Assembly: GCF_001483965.1 (NCBI RefSeq)
Contig: NZ_CP010796.1
Coordinates: 248,001 to 312,000, forward strand
DNA: 64,000 nucleotides
DNA from: Carnobacterium sp. CP1
GTDB lineage: Bacteria > Bacillota > Bacilli > Lactobacillales > Carnobacteriaceae
Direction: 5' to 3'
Below, piece by piece: positions 37,787 to 46,793 of the stretch (within the stretch, counting starts at the first letter, position 1; every line of letters starts with the position of its first letter). The position numbers were made by a program, and so were the translations under genes. The notes under the pieces are model-generated. The model was not told the DNA's origin. It made no database searches and saw only the letters and a program-made list of their open reading frames with translations.

Positions 37787-38686
37787 GTGCCAAAAGGACA
37801 AATCAGAAAAGCTTTAAGTGGTTTTTATTATGTTTACTTTGAAGGTGAGACTTATCAAACACGTGGTAGGGGAAATTTTAGGAAACGCAAGTTAACACCC
37901 ATGGTGGGAGATTATGTTGAATTTGAAAGCGGCAATAAAGAGGAAGGCATCTTGAAAGAACTGTTGCCGCGAAAAAATGAATTGGTCCGCCCAACTGTAG
38001 CCAATGTTGATTTAGGTGTCGTTGTCATGTCAGCAATAGAACCAGACTTCTCAACCAATTTACTGGACCGATTTTTGGTGACGTTAGAAGACAAAGCAAT
38101 CGAAGCAGTGATTTATCTGACTAAAATTGATTTACTAGACGAACAACAGCTTCAAGAAGTGGTGGCATTAAAAGAACAGTATGAGGCTATCGGATATCCT
38201 GTTGTTCTCCCAGAAGTTATGGGGAATGAACAAGCAAAAGAAGTGTTGACAGCTTATTTTCCTAATCATTTGACCGTTTTTATGGGACAATCCGGAGCAG
38301 GGAAATCAACACTTTTAAACGAAATTGCACCCGAATTAAATTTAGAAACGGCAGAGATCTCGTCTGCTCTTGGACGCGGCAAACACACAACGCGACATGT
38401 TGAATTGATCCCTTTATATGGCGGACTTGTAGCAGATACTCCAGGATTCAGTTCAATTGATTTTTTGGAAATCGAAGCAGCTGAGTTGCCAGAATTATTT
38501 CCGGAATTTGTTGACGTACAAGATCGTTGTCGTTTTAGAGGATGCATGCACCGCAAAGAACCTGGTTGCCAAGTTCAAAAAGAGGTAGCAGAAGGTCAAA
38601 TTCAAGCTTATCGTTACCAACATTACTTACAATTTCTTGAAGAGATCGAAGATAGAAAACCAAGATACACAAAAAAAGAGAAGTGA
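37787..38686 (+). CDS. rsgA: Ribosome small-subunit biogenesis GTPase RsgA
   Basis: RsgA (299 aa) is a circularly permuted GTPase that helps mature the 30S subunit. An N-terminal OB domain precedes G4 (TKIDLL), then G1 (GQSGAGKST) and G3 (DTPGFSS), in permuted order. The C-terminal zinc site is visible as CRFRGCMHRKEPGC. I chose the GTG at 37787, six bases after AGGAGG; the ATG at 37772 overlaps that site. Confidence 0.95.
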   Translation: MPKGQIRKALSGFYYVYFEGETYQTRGRGNFRKRKLTPMVGDYVEFESGNKEEGILKELLPRKNELVRPTVANVDLGVVVMSAIEPDFSTNLLDRFLVTLEDKAIEAVIYLTKIDLLDEQQLQEVVALKEQYEAIGYPVVLPEVMGNEQAKEVLTAYFPNHLTVFMGQSGAGKSTLLNEIAPELNLETAEISSALGRGKHTTRHVELIPLYGGLVADTPGFSSIDFLEIEAAELPELFPEFVDVQDRCRFRGCMHRKEPGCQVQKEVAEGQIQAYRYQHYLQFLEEIEDRKPRYTKKEK

Positions 38687-38697
38687 GGAATCAATTT

Positions 38698-39348
38698 ATG
38701 AAAATTTCACCATCGATTTTGAGTGCCGATTTTGCTAACTTAGAAAGAGATATCCAATTAGTCGAAGCAGGAGGAGCAGATTATATCCACGTAGACGTTA
38801 TGGACGGCCGTTTTGTTCCTAATTTAACCTTCGGCCCGAATATTGTGGCTGCTATTCGGCCCATTACTAAACTGCCGCTGGATTGCCACTTAATGGTTGA
38901 AAACCCAGAAAATTACATTGAGGCTTTTGCAAAAGCAGGGGCAGATATTATTACTGTCCATGTTGAAAGCACTCCCCATATTCATCGGGCTATTCAATTG
39001 ATTAAAGCCAATGGCGTTAAAGCAGGTGTCGTGATCAACCCGGGAACGTCCGTTGACGCTATTATTCCTGTTTTAAGTGAAGTGCAAATGGTATTGGTGA
39101 TGACTGTGAATCCAGGCTTCGGAGGACAGAGTTTCATCAAGGAAACGGTGAAGAAAATCACCGATTTGAATGAATTAAAAAAAGCAAATGATTATCAATA
39201 CGAAATTGAAGTGGATGGTGGAATTGTGCCTGAGACAGCTGAATTGTGCAAAGGCGCAGGGGCAGATGTTTTTGTGGCAGGCTCTTATATTTATGACGCC
39301 GATCATCCGAATGAACGATTGGCTGCTTTAAAGGATGCGATCCGTTAA
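38698..39348 (+). CDS. rpe: Ribulose-phosphate 3-epimerase
   Basis: Rpe (216 aa) interconverts ribulose-5-phosphate and xylulose-5-phosphate in the pentose phosphate pathway. The start KISPSILSADF, the metal-binding HVDVMDGRFVPN, DCHLMVENP, MTVNPGFGGQ and the catalytic Asp in EVDGGI are all present. The ATG at 38698 follows GTGAGGA; an upstream ATG at 38683 is inside that site. Confidence 0.96.
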   Translation: MKISPSILSADFANLERDIQLVEAGGADYIHVDVMDGRFVPNLTFGPNIVAAIRPITKLPLDCHLMVENPENYIEAFAKAGADIITVHVESTPHIHRAIQLIKANGVKAGVVINPGTSVDAIIPVLSEVQMVLVMTVNPGFGGQSFIKETVKKITDLNELKKANDYQYEIEVDGGIVPETAELCKGAGADVFVAGSYIYDADHPNERLAALKDAIR

Positions 39349-39349
39349 A

Positions 39350-39997
39350 ATGACACACATAGCTATTATGGTAGGAGGACCTGAAGCATTCATTCCTGAC
39401 ATTAGCAGTTTAATCAATGAAGAGCTCATTTGGATCGGTGTCGATCGCGGAGCGGTCAGACTATTGGCTTTAGGTATTCAACCCGCGATTGCCTTGGGTG
39501 ATTTTGATTCGATTACGAAAGAAGAATTAGGATTAGTGAAACAGAAAGTGCGCGATGTGCGTACCTTTCAAGCTGAAAAAGATGCGACCGATACAGAAAT
39601 TGCTGTGAAGATAGCTTTTAGTGAATTCAATCCGACAAAAGTAAGCATCTACGGAGCAACTGGGGGGAGAATGGATCATTTTTTAAATAATCTTTGGCTT
39701 GTTTTTCAGCCTGATCTCAAACCTTATCTTTCGAAAATACATTTGATAGACAGCAAAAACAGCCTTGCTTACTTTTCTCCAGGAAATTACGAAATAAAAA
39801 AAGAGCAAGACAAAAAATACGTAGCTTTTATTTGTCTGACTCCTGTCAAAAAATTAACTTTAGTTGATGCAAAATATCCTCTAAATGAAGTTGATTTCGC
39901 ATGTCCTACTTCTTTAGCAAGTAATGAATTTTTGTCAGATACGACTCGTTTTTCATTTAAAACAGGTATAGTAGCCGTTATTCAAAGCAAAGATTAA
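39350..39997 (+). CDS. thiN: Thiamine pyrophosphokinase
   Basis: ThiN (215 aa) turns thiamine directly into TPP using ATP. Motifs GVDRGAVRLL, ALGDFDSI, EKDATDTE and GATGGRMDH match the family's ATP/thiamine site. It starts one base after the rpe stop, so it probably depends on coupled translation; the closest purine-rich site (AAAGGA) is rather far at about 14 bases. It acts on thiamine imported by ThiT, whose gene in this window is controlled by TPP. Confidence 0.93.
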   Translation: MTHIAIMVGGPEAFIPDISSLINEELIWIGVDRGAVRLLALGIQPAIALGDFDSITKEELGLVKQKVRDVRTFQAEKDATDTEIAVKIAFSEFNPTKVSIYGATGGRMDHFLNNLWLVFQPDLKPYLSKIHLIDSKNSLAYFSPGNYEIKKEQDKKYVAFICLTPVKKLTLVDAKYPLNEVDFACPTSLASNEFLSDTTRFSFKTGIVAVIQSKD

Positions 39998-40004
39998 AAA
40001 AACA

Positions 40005-40044
40005 AAAAAGTAGCCTGCCAATTGCGATTGGCAGGCTACTTTTT
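40005..40044. terminator. Bidirectional terminator between thiN and rpmB
   Basis: AAAAAGTAGCCTGCCAAT (40005-40022) pairs perfectly with its complement at 40027-40044; A and T runs at the ends serve both convergent genes. Confidence 0.93.
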
Positions 40045-40051
40045 CATGAAA

Positions 40052-40240
40052 TTAAACGCGTTCAACTTTACCAGATTTAAGAGCGCGAGTAGAAACCCAA
40101 ACTCTTTTAGGTGTTCCATCAACTAAAATGCGAACTTTTTGTAAGTTAGCACCCCATGTACGTTTTGTTTTGTTTAAAGCGTGAGAGCGGTTATTACCAC
40201 TTTTAGCTTTACGTCCTGTTACGACACATACTTTAGCCAT
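40052..40240 (-). CDS. rpmB: 50S ribosomal protein L28
   Basis: L28 (62 aa) begins [20 protein letters not shown] and contains the [13 protein letters not shown] and [11 protein letters not shown] segments. The ATG at 40240 lies after an AAAGGAGG ribosome site; an upstream ATG at 40291 is not supported. Only one Cys is present, so this is the zinc-free form. It is transcribed alone and divergently from the asp23-like gene. Confidence 0.96.
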   Translation of the reverse strand: MAKVCVVTGRKAKSGNNRSHALNKTKRTWGANLQKVRILVDGTPKRVWVSTRALKSGKVERV

Positions 40241-40309
40241 TATTCTTTCCTCCTTTGCCGATATCTCGAAGCAAGGCTTCAATCTATACACTCATACTCA
40301 TACTCAATT

Positions 40310-40338
40310 AATTTATCATAATTAGAGGAGATATGCAA
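40310..40338 (-). promoter_or_regulatory. rpmB promoter
   Basis: On the minus strand, TTGCAT (complement of 40333-40338), a 17-base spacer and TAAATT (complement of 40310-40315) with a TGA extended -10. The leader down to the start also holds a small GAAGC/GCTTC hairpin (40268-40280). Confidence 0.6.
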
Positions 40339-40659
40339 CGTTTTTCTTTCAAGGAATTTTACTTGACAGCAGATCAATAAAAACACGACAGGATAAAAAT
40401 GATCATGCAAAATGAACTTCTAAGTTTATCTGAAGAAGAGCTGCTCAATTGGAAACCTTGAACTCAAAAGTGGGATTTCTTCTTGTTTTCACATAAATAC
40501 AAATTAATGCTCAAAAGCAGTCGCCTAGTGAGGAGAAAACTAATGAAAGCATGAGAGAACGCGTGAGATTTCGTCATTAACCTTTTCTTATTCTCTTGGC
40601 TATGATAAAATATGGAGTAGTAATTCATGGCTGGCTAGCCAAAAGGAGGATTTTTTACC
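40339..40659 (+). other. Intergenic region upstream of the asp23-like gene
   Basis: No gene is supported here. An extended -10 (TATGATAAAAT at 40601-40611, core TAAAAT at 40606-40611) with a weak -35 is the likely promoter of the asp23-fakA unit. The remaining sequence shows nothing I recognise. Confidence 0.5.
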
Positions 40660-41022
40660 ATGGCAGTTAAAATAAAAACACAATTTGGCATAATCGATAT
40701 TTCAAATGAAGTTATTGCGACAGTTGTTGGAGGAGCCGCAACTGAAATCTTTGGAATTGTTGGAATGGCAAGCAAGAACCAAATTCGTGATAATTTAAAT
40801 GATATACTTAAAAAAGAAAATTATTCACGAGGCGTAGTTGTTCGTCAAGAAGACAACGGTGTGGCAGTGGATGTCTATATTATCGTAAGTTATGGAACAA
40901 AAATATCTGAAGTAAGCCGTAACGTCCAAGAAAAAGTAAAGTATAATTTGGAATCAATGCTTGGTATATCTGCTAATGCAGTAAATGTTTACGTACAAGG
41001 TGTTCGCGTCTTAAATGACTAA
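40660..41022 (+). CDS. Asp23/Gls24-family envelope stress protein (YloU)
   Basis: The 120-aa protein matches the Asp23/DUF322 family: VIATVVGGAATEIFGIVGMASKNQ at the start, then alternating beta/alpha with VDVYIIVSYG and a C-terminal NVYVQGVRV. Relatives are linked to cell-envelope stress and alkaline shock. It precedes fakA, the order known for yloU-yloV in B. subtilis. The ribosome site is AAGGAGG. Confidence 0.92.
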   Translation: MAVKIKTQFGIIDISNEVIATVVGGAATEIFGIVGMASKNQIRDNLNDILKKENYSRGVVVRQEDNGVAVDVYIIVSYGTKISEVSRNVQEKVKYNLESMLGISANAVNVYVQGVRVLND

Positions 41023-41079
41023 TAAAATGAAATTGTCACAGTCACTTGAAACAGTAGAGTGACGAAGGAGGATATAGTG

Positions 41080-42756
41080 GTGAATGTTACAGAGTTAGAA
41101 GGGAAGCATTTTCGTAAAATGGTATCTGTTGGAGCCAAGCGTCTAGATACAAATGCGGAATATGTCAATTCATTAAATGTTTTTCCCGTTCCAGATGGAG
41201 ATACAGGAACAAACATGAATTTATCTTTAGCAAGTGGAGTTAAAGCCGTTGAAACGACTGTTTCAGAACAAGTAGATCAATTAGCTGCAGCATTATCAAA
41301 AGGATTGTTAATGGGAGCTCGTGGTAATTCAGGAGTGATTTTGTCGCAATTGTTTAGAGGTTTTGGTAAAGCAATCGAAGGGAAAGAAACATTAGCAGCA
41401 AAAGATTTAGCTGCAGCCTTCACAAATGGAGTACAAACAGCTTATAAAGCAGTGATGAAGCCAGTTGAAGGAACTATTTTAACGGTTGCTCGTGAATCAG
41501 CAAAGGCTGGAGAAAAAAAGGCGAAAACAACTGATGATGTTGTTGAAGTGATGGAAGCGGTCGTTCGCGGAGCTAAGAAATCTCTAGCAAAAACACCTGA
41601 TTTATTGCCTGTATTAAAAGAAGTAGGCGTCGTTGATAGTGGCGGACAAGGGTTGCTGTTTATTTACGAAGGATTCTTGGAAGTTTTATCAGGAAAAATT
41701 AGTGAAGATGAAGTTTATCAACCGTCACCTCAAGAAATGACTGAAATGGTTAATGCAGAACACCATCGCAGTGTTTCTCACCATATTGCGACAGAAGATA
41801 TTAAGTATGGTTACTGTACAGAAATTATGGTTAAAATCGGTGAAGGAGAAACTGTGAAGCAAGATTTTGACTACGATACTTTCCGTAATCATTTAAATGA
41901 AATTGGAGATTCTCTTCTAGTTGTGGCTGACGATGAAATCGTCAAAGTTCACGTCCACACTGAACATCCCGGTGAAGTCATGAATTATGGTCAAGAATTT
42001 GGTTCATTAATGAAAATCAAAGTAGACAACATGCGCGTACAACATGAAACGATTTTAGAAAATGAAGATGCTCAAGCACCGGCTCAACCTGCTGAAAGAA
42101 TTCCTTACGGCGTTATTGCAATTGCGGCAGGCGAAGGAGTCCAAAACTTGTTTAAGAGCTTAGGGGCAAACTATGTTATTAGTGGCGGACAAACCATGAA
42201 CCCGAGTACGGAAGATATCTTAAAAGCGATTGAATCCATTCACGCAGAAAAAGTAATTGTTTTGCCAAATAACAAAAATATTTTTATGGCTGCTGAACAA
42301 GCGGCTGAAGTGAGCGAAGTTCCAGTTGTTGTGGTACCAAGCAGAACGGTTTCACAAGGAATGACAGCAATGTTAGCCTTTAATGAGCTGAATGACTTGG
42401 AAACCAACAAAAAAGAAATGAGCACAGAGCTGGAAAACGTTGTCAGCGGTCAAATAACGACGGCTGTTCGGGATACAGAGATTGATGGCGTTAGTATTAA
42501 AAAAGACGATTTTATGGGAATTATTGATGGTAAAATCAAATTTTCTAAAACAAACCGTAAAGAAGCGACTCTTGAAACTCTTAAATCAATGATTTCAGAT
42601 GATAGTGAGATTATTACGATTTTATTAGGAGAAGACGGAGACATGAATGAAGCAGAAGAGATTTCTGCTGAAATCGAACGCCTTTATGAAGACGTAGAAG
42701 TCGAAATTCACGAAGGACAACAACCAGTATACCCTTATCTATTGTCTGTAGAATAA
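41080..42756 (+). CDS. fakA: Fatty acid kinase catalytic subunit FakA (YloV)
   Basis: FakA (558 aa) phosphorylates fatty acids held by DegV/FakB proteins. The N-terminal DhaL-like domain (to about residue 200) has NVFPVPDGDTGTNM with its metal-binding Asp residues, and GARGNSGVILSQ. A middle domain and a C-terminal EDD-like domain follow, normal for the family. Start codons GTG at 41077 or 41080 are both possible after AAGGAGG; the latter has better spacing. Acyl phosphate made here is used by PlsX, encoded at 45095; a DegV partner is at 15623. Confidence 0.92.
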   Translation: MNVTELEGKHFRKMVSVGAKRLDTNAEYVNSLNVFPVPDGDTGTNMNLSLASGVKAVETTVSEQVDQLAAALSKGLLMGARGNSGVILSQLFRGFGKAIEGKETLAAKDLAAAFTNGVQTAYKAVMKPVEGTILTVARESAKAGEKKAKTTDDVVEVMEAVVRGAKKSLAKTPDLLPVLKEVGVVDSGGQGLLFIYEGFLEVLSGKISEDEVYQPSPQEMTEMVNAEHHRSVSHHIATEDIKYGYCTEIMVKIGEGETVKQDFDYDTFRNHLNEIGDSLLVVADDEIVKVHVHTEHPGEVMNYGQEFGSLMKIKVDNMRVQHETILENEDAQAPAQPAERIPYGVIAIAAGEGVQNLFKSLGANYVISGGQTMNPSTEDILKAIESIHAEKVIVLPNNKNIFMAAEQAAEVSEVPVVVVPSRTVSQGMTAMLAFNELNDLETNKKEMSTELENVVSGQITTAVRDTEIDGVSIKKDDFMGIIDGKIKFSKTNRKEATLETLKSMISDDSEIITILLGEDGDMNEAEEISAEIERLYEDVEVEIHEGQQPVYPYLLSVE

Positions 42757-42772
42757 ATGATGGACTAAATTG

Positions 42773-42829
42773 AAATAGGCAGAAATAATAAAAATATTTA
42801 ATTATATTTAATTATTTTTGCCTATTTTT
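42773..42829 (+). terminator. Probable terminator after fakA
   Basis: AAATAGGCAGAAATAAT (42773-42789) pairs, with one mismatch, with ATTATTTTTGCCTATTT (42811-42827), followed by two further T. Confidence 0.6.
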
Positions 42830-42903
42830 AAAGTTGTCTTTAGCGTTACATAAATAAAAGGTCGTTGATAGCTTAAATAAGGAATTTGAATAAAGGGGGG
42901 ATA

Positions 42904-42955
42904 ACCAGCAGCTTGATCAAAAAAAGGTTCACTAATTAAATAATGATCAGCTGGT
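42904..42955 (+). repeat. Inverted repeat before recG
   Basis: ACCAGC-AGCT-TGATCA (42904-42919) faces TGATCAGCTGGT (42944-42955), ending seven bases before the recG ATG. The paired arm covers the only purine-rich bases near the start. Confidence 0.45.
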
Positions 42956-42962
42956 GTCTATT

Positions 42963-45011
42963 ATGAGTAAATCAATTGATGATTCTGTCTCTATTCTTCC
43001 CTATGTTGGCGAAAAACGCCTTGAAGCTTTACAGCAATTAGGTATTTTTACTGTACTAGATCTGCTTTCACACTATCCATTTCGCTATGAAGATATTCAA
43101 GAAAAAAATCTATTGGAAATAGAAGACCAAGAAAAGGTGACGTTGAAAGGAAATGTAGTTTCTGAAGCTGTAGTCAGTCGTTTTGGCCCTAAAAAAAATC
43201 GCCTTTCTTTCCGATTGGTAATTGAACATGCAGTGATTTCAATTACTTTTTTTAACCAACCTTATTTAAAAAGCAAAATTGTTGCAGGAGAAGAGTTAGC
43301 TGTTTTCGGAAAATGGGACGCAAAACGAAAAAGTTTAACAGGAATCAAAATTCTTGGCGGTGGTTCATCAGAACAAGACAATGAATTTGAATCCATTTAC
43401 CGAGCAAATAAAAATATAAAACAAAAAACGATTTTCAATTTAGTTACAGAAGCCTATCGAAACTATCATGAATTGATTCCAGAGATCATTCCTGATTTTC
43501 TGAGACAAAAATATCGTTTGGTTTCTCATCAAGCCGCTATCTATGCCATGCATTTCCCAGCATCAGAAGAACAGACAAAGCAGGCTAGAAGAGAAGTCGT
43601 ATTTGAAGAATTTTTATTGTACCAACTTAAAATGCAAGTTTTACGCAAAAAACAAAAATTAATTGGACAAGGCACGCAAATCAAATATGATGTCAAGGCG
43701 TTGCGCCGTTTTATTGAGTCGCTGCCTTTTGAGTTGACTGCAGCTCAAAAACGAGTAGTCAATGAAATTTGCAAAGATTTAAGACAGCCTAATCATATGC
43801 ATCGCTTGTTACAAGGTGATGTAGGGAGCGGCAAAACAATCGTGGCGGCTATCGCATTATTTGCTGCAGCCAATGCGGGGTATCAATCTGCCCTGATGGT
43901 TCCAACTGAAATTCTAGCCGAACAACATATGGAAAGTTTGGATCAGTTATTTGATCCTCTGGAAGTCCGAGTGGCGTTATTGACCGGTTCAACTAAAACA
44001 AAAGAGCGAAGAGTTATTTTGGAAGAACTAGCTAATGGACAATTGGATGTCATTATTGGAACACATGCGTTGATTCAAGAAGATGTTCACTTTGCTCGAC
44101 TGGGTTTAGTCATCACGGATGAGCAACACCGTTTTGGCGTTAACCAAAGGAAAATATTGCGCGATAAAGGAAAAGAACCAGATGTGTTGTTTATGACAGC
44201 AACACCTATTCCTAGAACGTTAGCCATCACGACTTATGGAGAAATGGATGTTTCTATTATTGATGAATTGCCAGCTGGTCGAATTCCAATTGAAACGACT
44301 TGGACGAGGCCTAAGAACTTTGAACATACGTTAGAATTTATTGAGAACCAACTAAAAAAAGGTTCGCAAGCTTATGTGATTTGCCCTTTGATTGAAGAAT
44401 CTGAAAGTTTAGACGTCAAGAATGCAACAGATATTTATGAAAAATTAACCGCTTATTATGCATCGCGCTATAAAGTAGGGTTATTGCATGGTAAGATGAA
44501 ACCTGCTGAAAAAGAAGCCGTTATGCAAGACTTCAAAGATAATAAACTGAATGTCCTCGTCTCAACGACCGTGATCGAGGTGGGCGTCAATGTGCCAAAC
44601 GCAACTACTATGGTCATTTATGATGCAGATCGTTTTGGGTTATCTCAACTGCACCAATTAAGAGGACGTGTAGGCCGTGGTCATAAAGAGTCGTATTGTA
44701 TTCTGGTTGCCAATCCAAAAAGTGAAACGGGTATGGAACGGATGAAAATCATGACTGAAACGACAGATGGTTTTGTCTTAAGCGAAAAGGATTTAGAATT
44801 AAGAGGTGCAGGAGACTTGTTTGGCTCAAAACAATCAGGATTGCCTGATTTTAAAATAGGCGATATCGTTGGCGATTTTGGAGCCCTAGAAGCTGCTAGA
44901 CAAGAAGCTTCCGAATTGGTCAACCAACCGGATTTCTTAACCAATCCAGCTTATGAAGAATTGCGAAAAGCGGTTGGAGTGGATAACTTAGCAGGCCTCA
45001 ATTTCAACTAA
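42963..45011 (+). CDS. recG: ATP-dependent DNA helicase RecG
   Basis: RecG (682 aa) remodels stalled replication forks and Holliday junctions. The N-terminal wedge domain begins with ILPYVGEKRLEALQQLGI; the helicase core has LLQGDVGSGKT, ITDEQHRFG, MTATPIPRT and the C-terminal LRGRVGRG and TRG-like region. The ATG at 42963 has only a poor ribosome site (GGTG); a GTG at 42954 is an alternative. The gene follows fakA as in many Firmicutes. Confidence 0.95.
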   Translation: MSKSIDDSVSILPYVGEKRLEALQQLGIFTVLDLLSHYPFRYEDIQEKNLLEIEDQEKVTLKGNVVSEAVVSRFGPKKNRLSFRLVIEHAVISITFFNQPYLKSKIVAGEELAVFGKWDAKRKSLTGIKILGGGSSEQDNEFESIYRANKNIKQKTIFNLVTEAYRNYHELIPEIIPDFLRQKYRLVSHQAAIYAMHFPASEEQTKQARREVVFEEFLLYQLKMQVLRKKQKLIGQGTQIKYDVKALRRFIESLPFELTAAQKRVVNEICKDLRQPNHMHRLLQGDVGSGKTIVAAIALFAAANAGYQSALMVPTEILAEQHMESLDQLFDPLEVRVALLTGSTKTKERRVILEELANGQLDVIIGTHALIQEDVHFARLGLVITDEQHRFGVNQRKILRDKGKEPDVLFMTATPIPRTLAITTYGEMDVSIIDELPAGRIPIETTWTRPKNFEHTLEFIENQLKKGSQAYVICPLIEESESLDVKNATDIYEKLTAYYASRYKVGLLHGKMKPAEKEAVMQDFKDNKLNVLVSTTVIEVGVNVPNATTMVIYDADRFGLSQLHQLRGRVGRGHKESYCILVANPKSETGMERMKIMTETTDGFVLSEKDLELRGAGDLFGSKQSGLPDFKIGDIVGDFGALEAARQEASELVNQPDFLTNPAYEELRKAVGVDNLAGLNFN

Positions 45012-45094
45012 GTGAGAAACGGCAAGAGTCTATTTATAAAGGCAGATCAATATGAATTTAAAAACAGCAGGAAAGATAGAAGGAGGCAACTAGA

Positions 45095-46108
45095 GTGAGA
45101 ATTGCAGTAGACGCAATGGGTGGAGATAATGCACCAAAAGCAATTGTTGAAGGAATCGTATTAGCAGCCAAAGAATTTAAAGATATAGAATTCATTTTAT
45201 ATGGAGACGAAGTGGCTATCAATCAGTATTTAGATGGTGAAGCTAACATTAAAATCGTGCATACAGATGAAAAAATCAATAGCGAAGACGATCCTGTTCG
45301 ATCTATCCGCCGTAAAAAGAAAGCTTCTATGGTTTTAGCTGCGCAAGCAGTAAAAAATAAAGAAGCAGATGCGTTATTTTCAGCAGGTAATACAGGAGCA
45401 TTGTTGACTGCCGGTTTATTGATTATTGGCCGAATCAAAGGAATCGATCGTCCAGGTTTATTGGTTACTTTACCGGTTATGACTAAAGAAAACAGCACCT
45501 TTACTTTAATGGATGTTGGTGCAAATGCCGATACAAAACCTGAGAATATCCATCAATATGCTATTCTAGGAACAGAGTATGCTAAATTTGTACGTGGTGT
45601 TGAACATCCGACAGTTGGTCTATTAAACAACGGAACGGAAGAGAATAAAGGGAATGATATAACAAAACGTGCTTTTCAATTATTAAAGGCAGATAAAAGC
45701 ATTCACTTTATTGGAAACGTTGAAGCCCGCGAACTGTTAAATGGTGTAGCAGATGTTGTCGTTACCGACGGTTTCACAGGCAATGCCGTCTTGAAGACAA
45801 TTGAAGGAACAGCTTTATCTATGATGCAGCTCATTAAAAGTGCTATCTATGACAATGGTCCAAAAGCGAAGTTGGGCGGCTTGTTAATGAAAGATAGCCT
45901 ATCAGGCATGAAAGATGTGTTAGATTATTCAAAACACGGCGGATCAGTTTTATTCGGCGTTAAAGCACCGGTTGTTAAAACACATGGTTCCACTGAAAAA
46001 GAAGCTGTTTATTTTACGATCAAACAAATTCACGAAATGCTGGCTTCAAAAGTTATTGACGATTTAGTTGAACAGTTTGAAACGAAAAATACGGATCAAG
46101 AAAAATAA
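45095..46108 (+). CDS. plsX: Phosphate acyltransferase PlsX
   Basis: PlsX (337 aa) interconverts acyl-ACP and acyl phosphate, feeding phospholipid synthesis. It starts with [19 protein letters not shown] and contains [18 protein letters not shown] and [16 protein letters not shown] start after AGAAGGAGG. Unlike S. aureus or B. subtilis, no fapR lies before it and no fabD/fabG lies between it and acpP, as usual for Lactobacillales, whose fab genes sit in a separate cluster. Confidence 0.96.
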   Translation: MRIAVDAMGGDNAPKAIVEGIVLAAKEFKDIEFILYGDEVAINQYLDGEANIKIVHTDEKINSEDDPVRSIRRKKKASMVLAAQAVKNKEADALFSAGNTGALLTAGLLIIGRIKGIDRPGLLVTLPVMTKENSTFTLMDVGANADTKPENIHQYAILGTEYAKFVRGVEHPTVGLLNNGTEENKGNDITKRAFQLLKADKSIHFIGNVEARELLNGVADVVVTDGFTGNAVLKTIEGTALSMMQLIKSAIYDNGPKAKLGGLLMKDSLSGMKDVLDYSKHGGSVLFGVKAPVVKTHGSTEKEAVYFTIKQIHEMLASKVIDDLVEQFETKNTDQEK

Positions 46109-46234
46109 AGAATGAATGGCCTAAATCGGTAAAGCTTAAAAAAGCCTAGACATTGCGGCTAAGAATCTGTAAAATAAATATGTCAGATGTGAACCATTTT
46201 TATAAAAGATGAGATTAAACGGAGGTGTAAAGGT

Positions 46235-46477
46235 TTGTCTAAAAGCGAAACTTTCGAAAAAATCAAAAAAATAATTGTAGAACGATTTGGTGTAGATGAA
46301 GAAAAAGTAACGAATGAAATGTCTTTTAAAGATGATTTAGGAGCAGATTCTCTAGATATCGTCGAACTCGTCATGGAGTTAGAAGATGTTTTTGGTACAG
46401 AGATTTCTGATGATGATGCAGAAAAAATTTCTGCAGTCGGAGATGCAGTGGATTACATTGAAGCTAATCTAAACTAA
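46235..46477 (+). CDS. acpP: Acyl carrier protein
   Basis: This 80-aa acidic four-helix protein has the phosphopantetheine attachment site [15 protein letters not shown] with Ser39. It begins with TTG seven bases after GGAGGTG. It lies 126 bases after plsX and ends in a strong terminator. Lactobacillales often have a second acp in the fab cluster; this copy is the one next to plsX and rnc. Confidence 0.95.
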   Translation: MSKSETFEKIKKIIVERFGVDEEKVTNEMSFKDDLGADSLDIVELVMELEDVFGTEISDDDAEKISAVGDAVDYIEANLN

Positions 46478-46491
46478 CTTTAAATAAAAAG

Positions 46492-46535
46492 GATCCTTGT
46501 TAAAGAAATATATTTTTCTTTAACAAGGATCTTTT
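46492..46535 (+). terminator. Terminator after acpP
   Basis: GATCCTTGTTAAAGAAA (46492-46508) pairs with its complement ending at 46531, followed by four T. Confidence 0.88.
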
Positions 46536-46547
46536 GCTTCCTATAAA

Positions 46548-46628
46548 ATTCTGACAGGTGAGAGATACGGCAGTAACTTCGGCTGGGAAACGATCGGTGT
46601 AACAGCAGATGCGCCGCTTAAAAAATAG
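46548..46628 (+). pseudogene. Possible decayed coding fragment
   Basis: A short stretch clearly richer in G+C than its surroundings reads, in one frame, KILTGERYGSNFGWETIG then VTADAPLKK and a TAG stop at 46626. It has no start codon or ribosome site and does not look like intergenic DNA. It may be the tail of a lost gene; I do not recognise the family. Confidence 0.25.
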
Positions 46629-46747
46629 CAATCGTTAATAGTCTATAAAAAAAGTGATAAATGCCGCTAATTGCTGTTAAACACCATGAAAAGTGATTAT
46701 TAAAGCAAGGAAACAGCGAAACTATTTATTTTTGTTCTAAAACACAG

Positions 46748-46753
46748 TATAAT
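46748..46753 (+). promoter_or_regulatory. Putative -10 of the rnc gene
   Basis: TATAAT at 46748-46753, 40 bases before the rnc start; the -35 at 17 bases (TTTATT) is weak. Confidence 0.4.
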
Positions 46754-46793
46754 GGATAAGATTGGAGAACTCTAATCGAGAGGAGAAAAACAA

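Noticed and set aside
40285..40308. Short CATACT-type tandem repeat upstream of rpmB as a CRISPR or regulatory repeat
   Set aside because: Only about three copies of six bases; it lies in the rpmB leader and shows no spacer structure.
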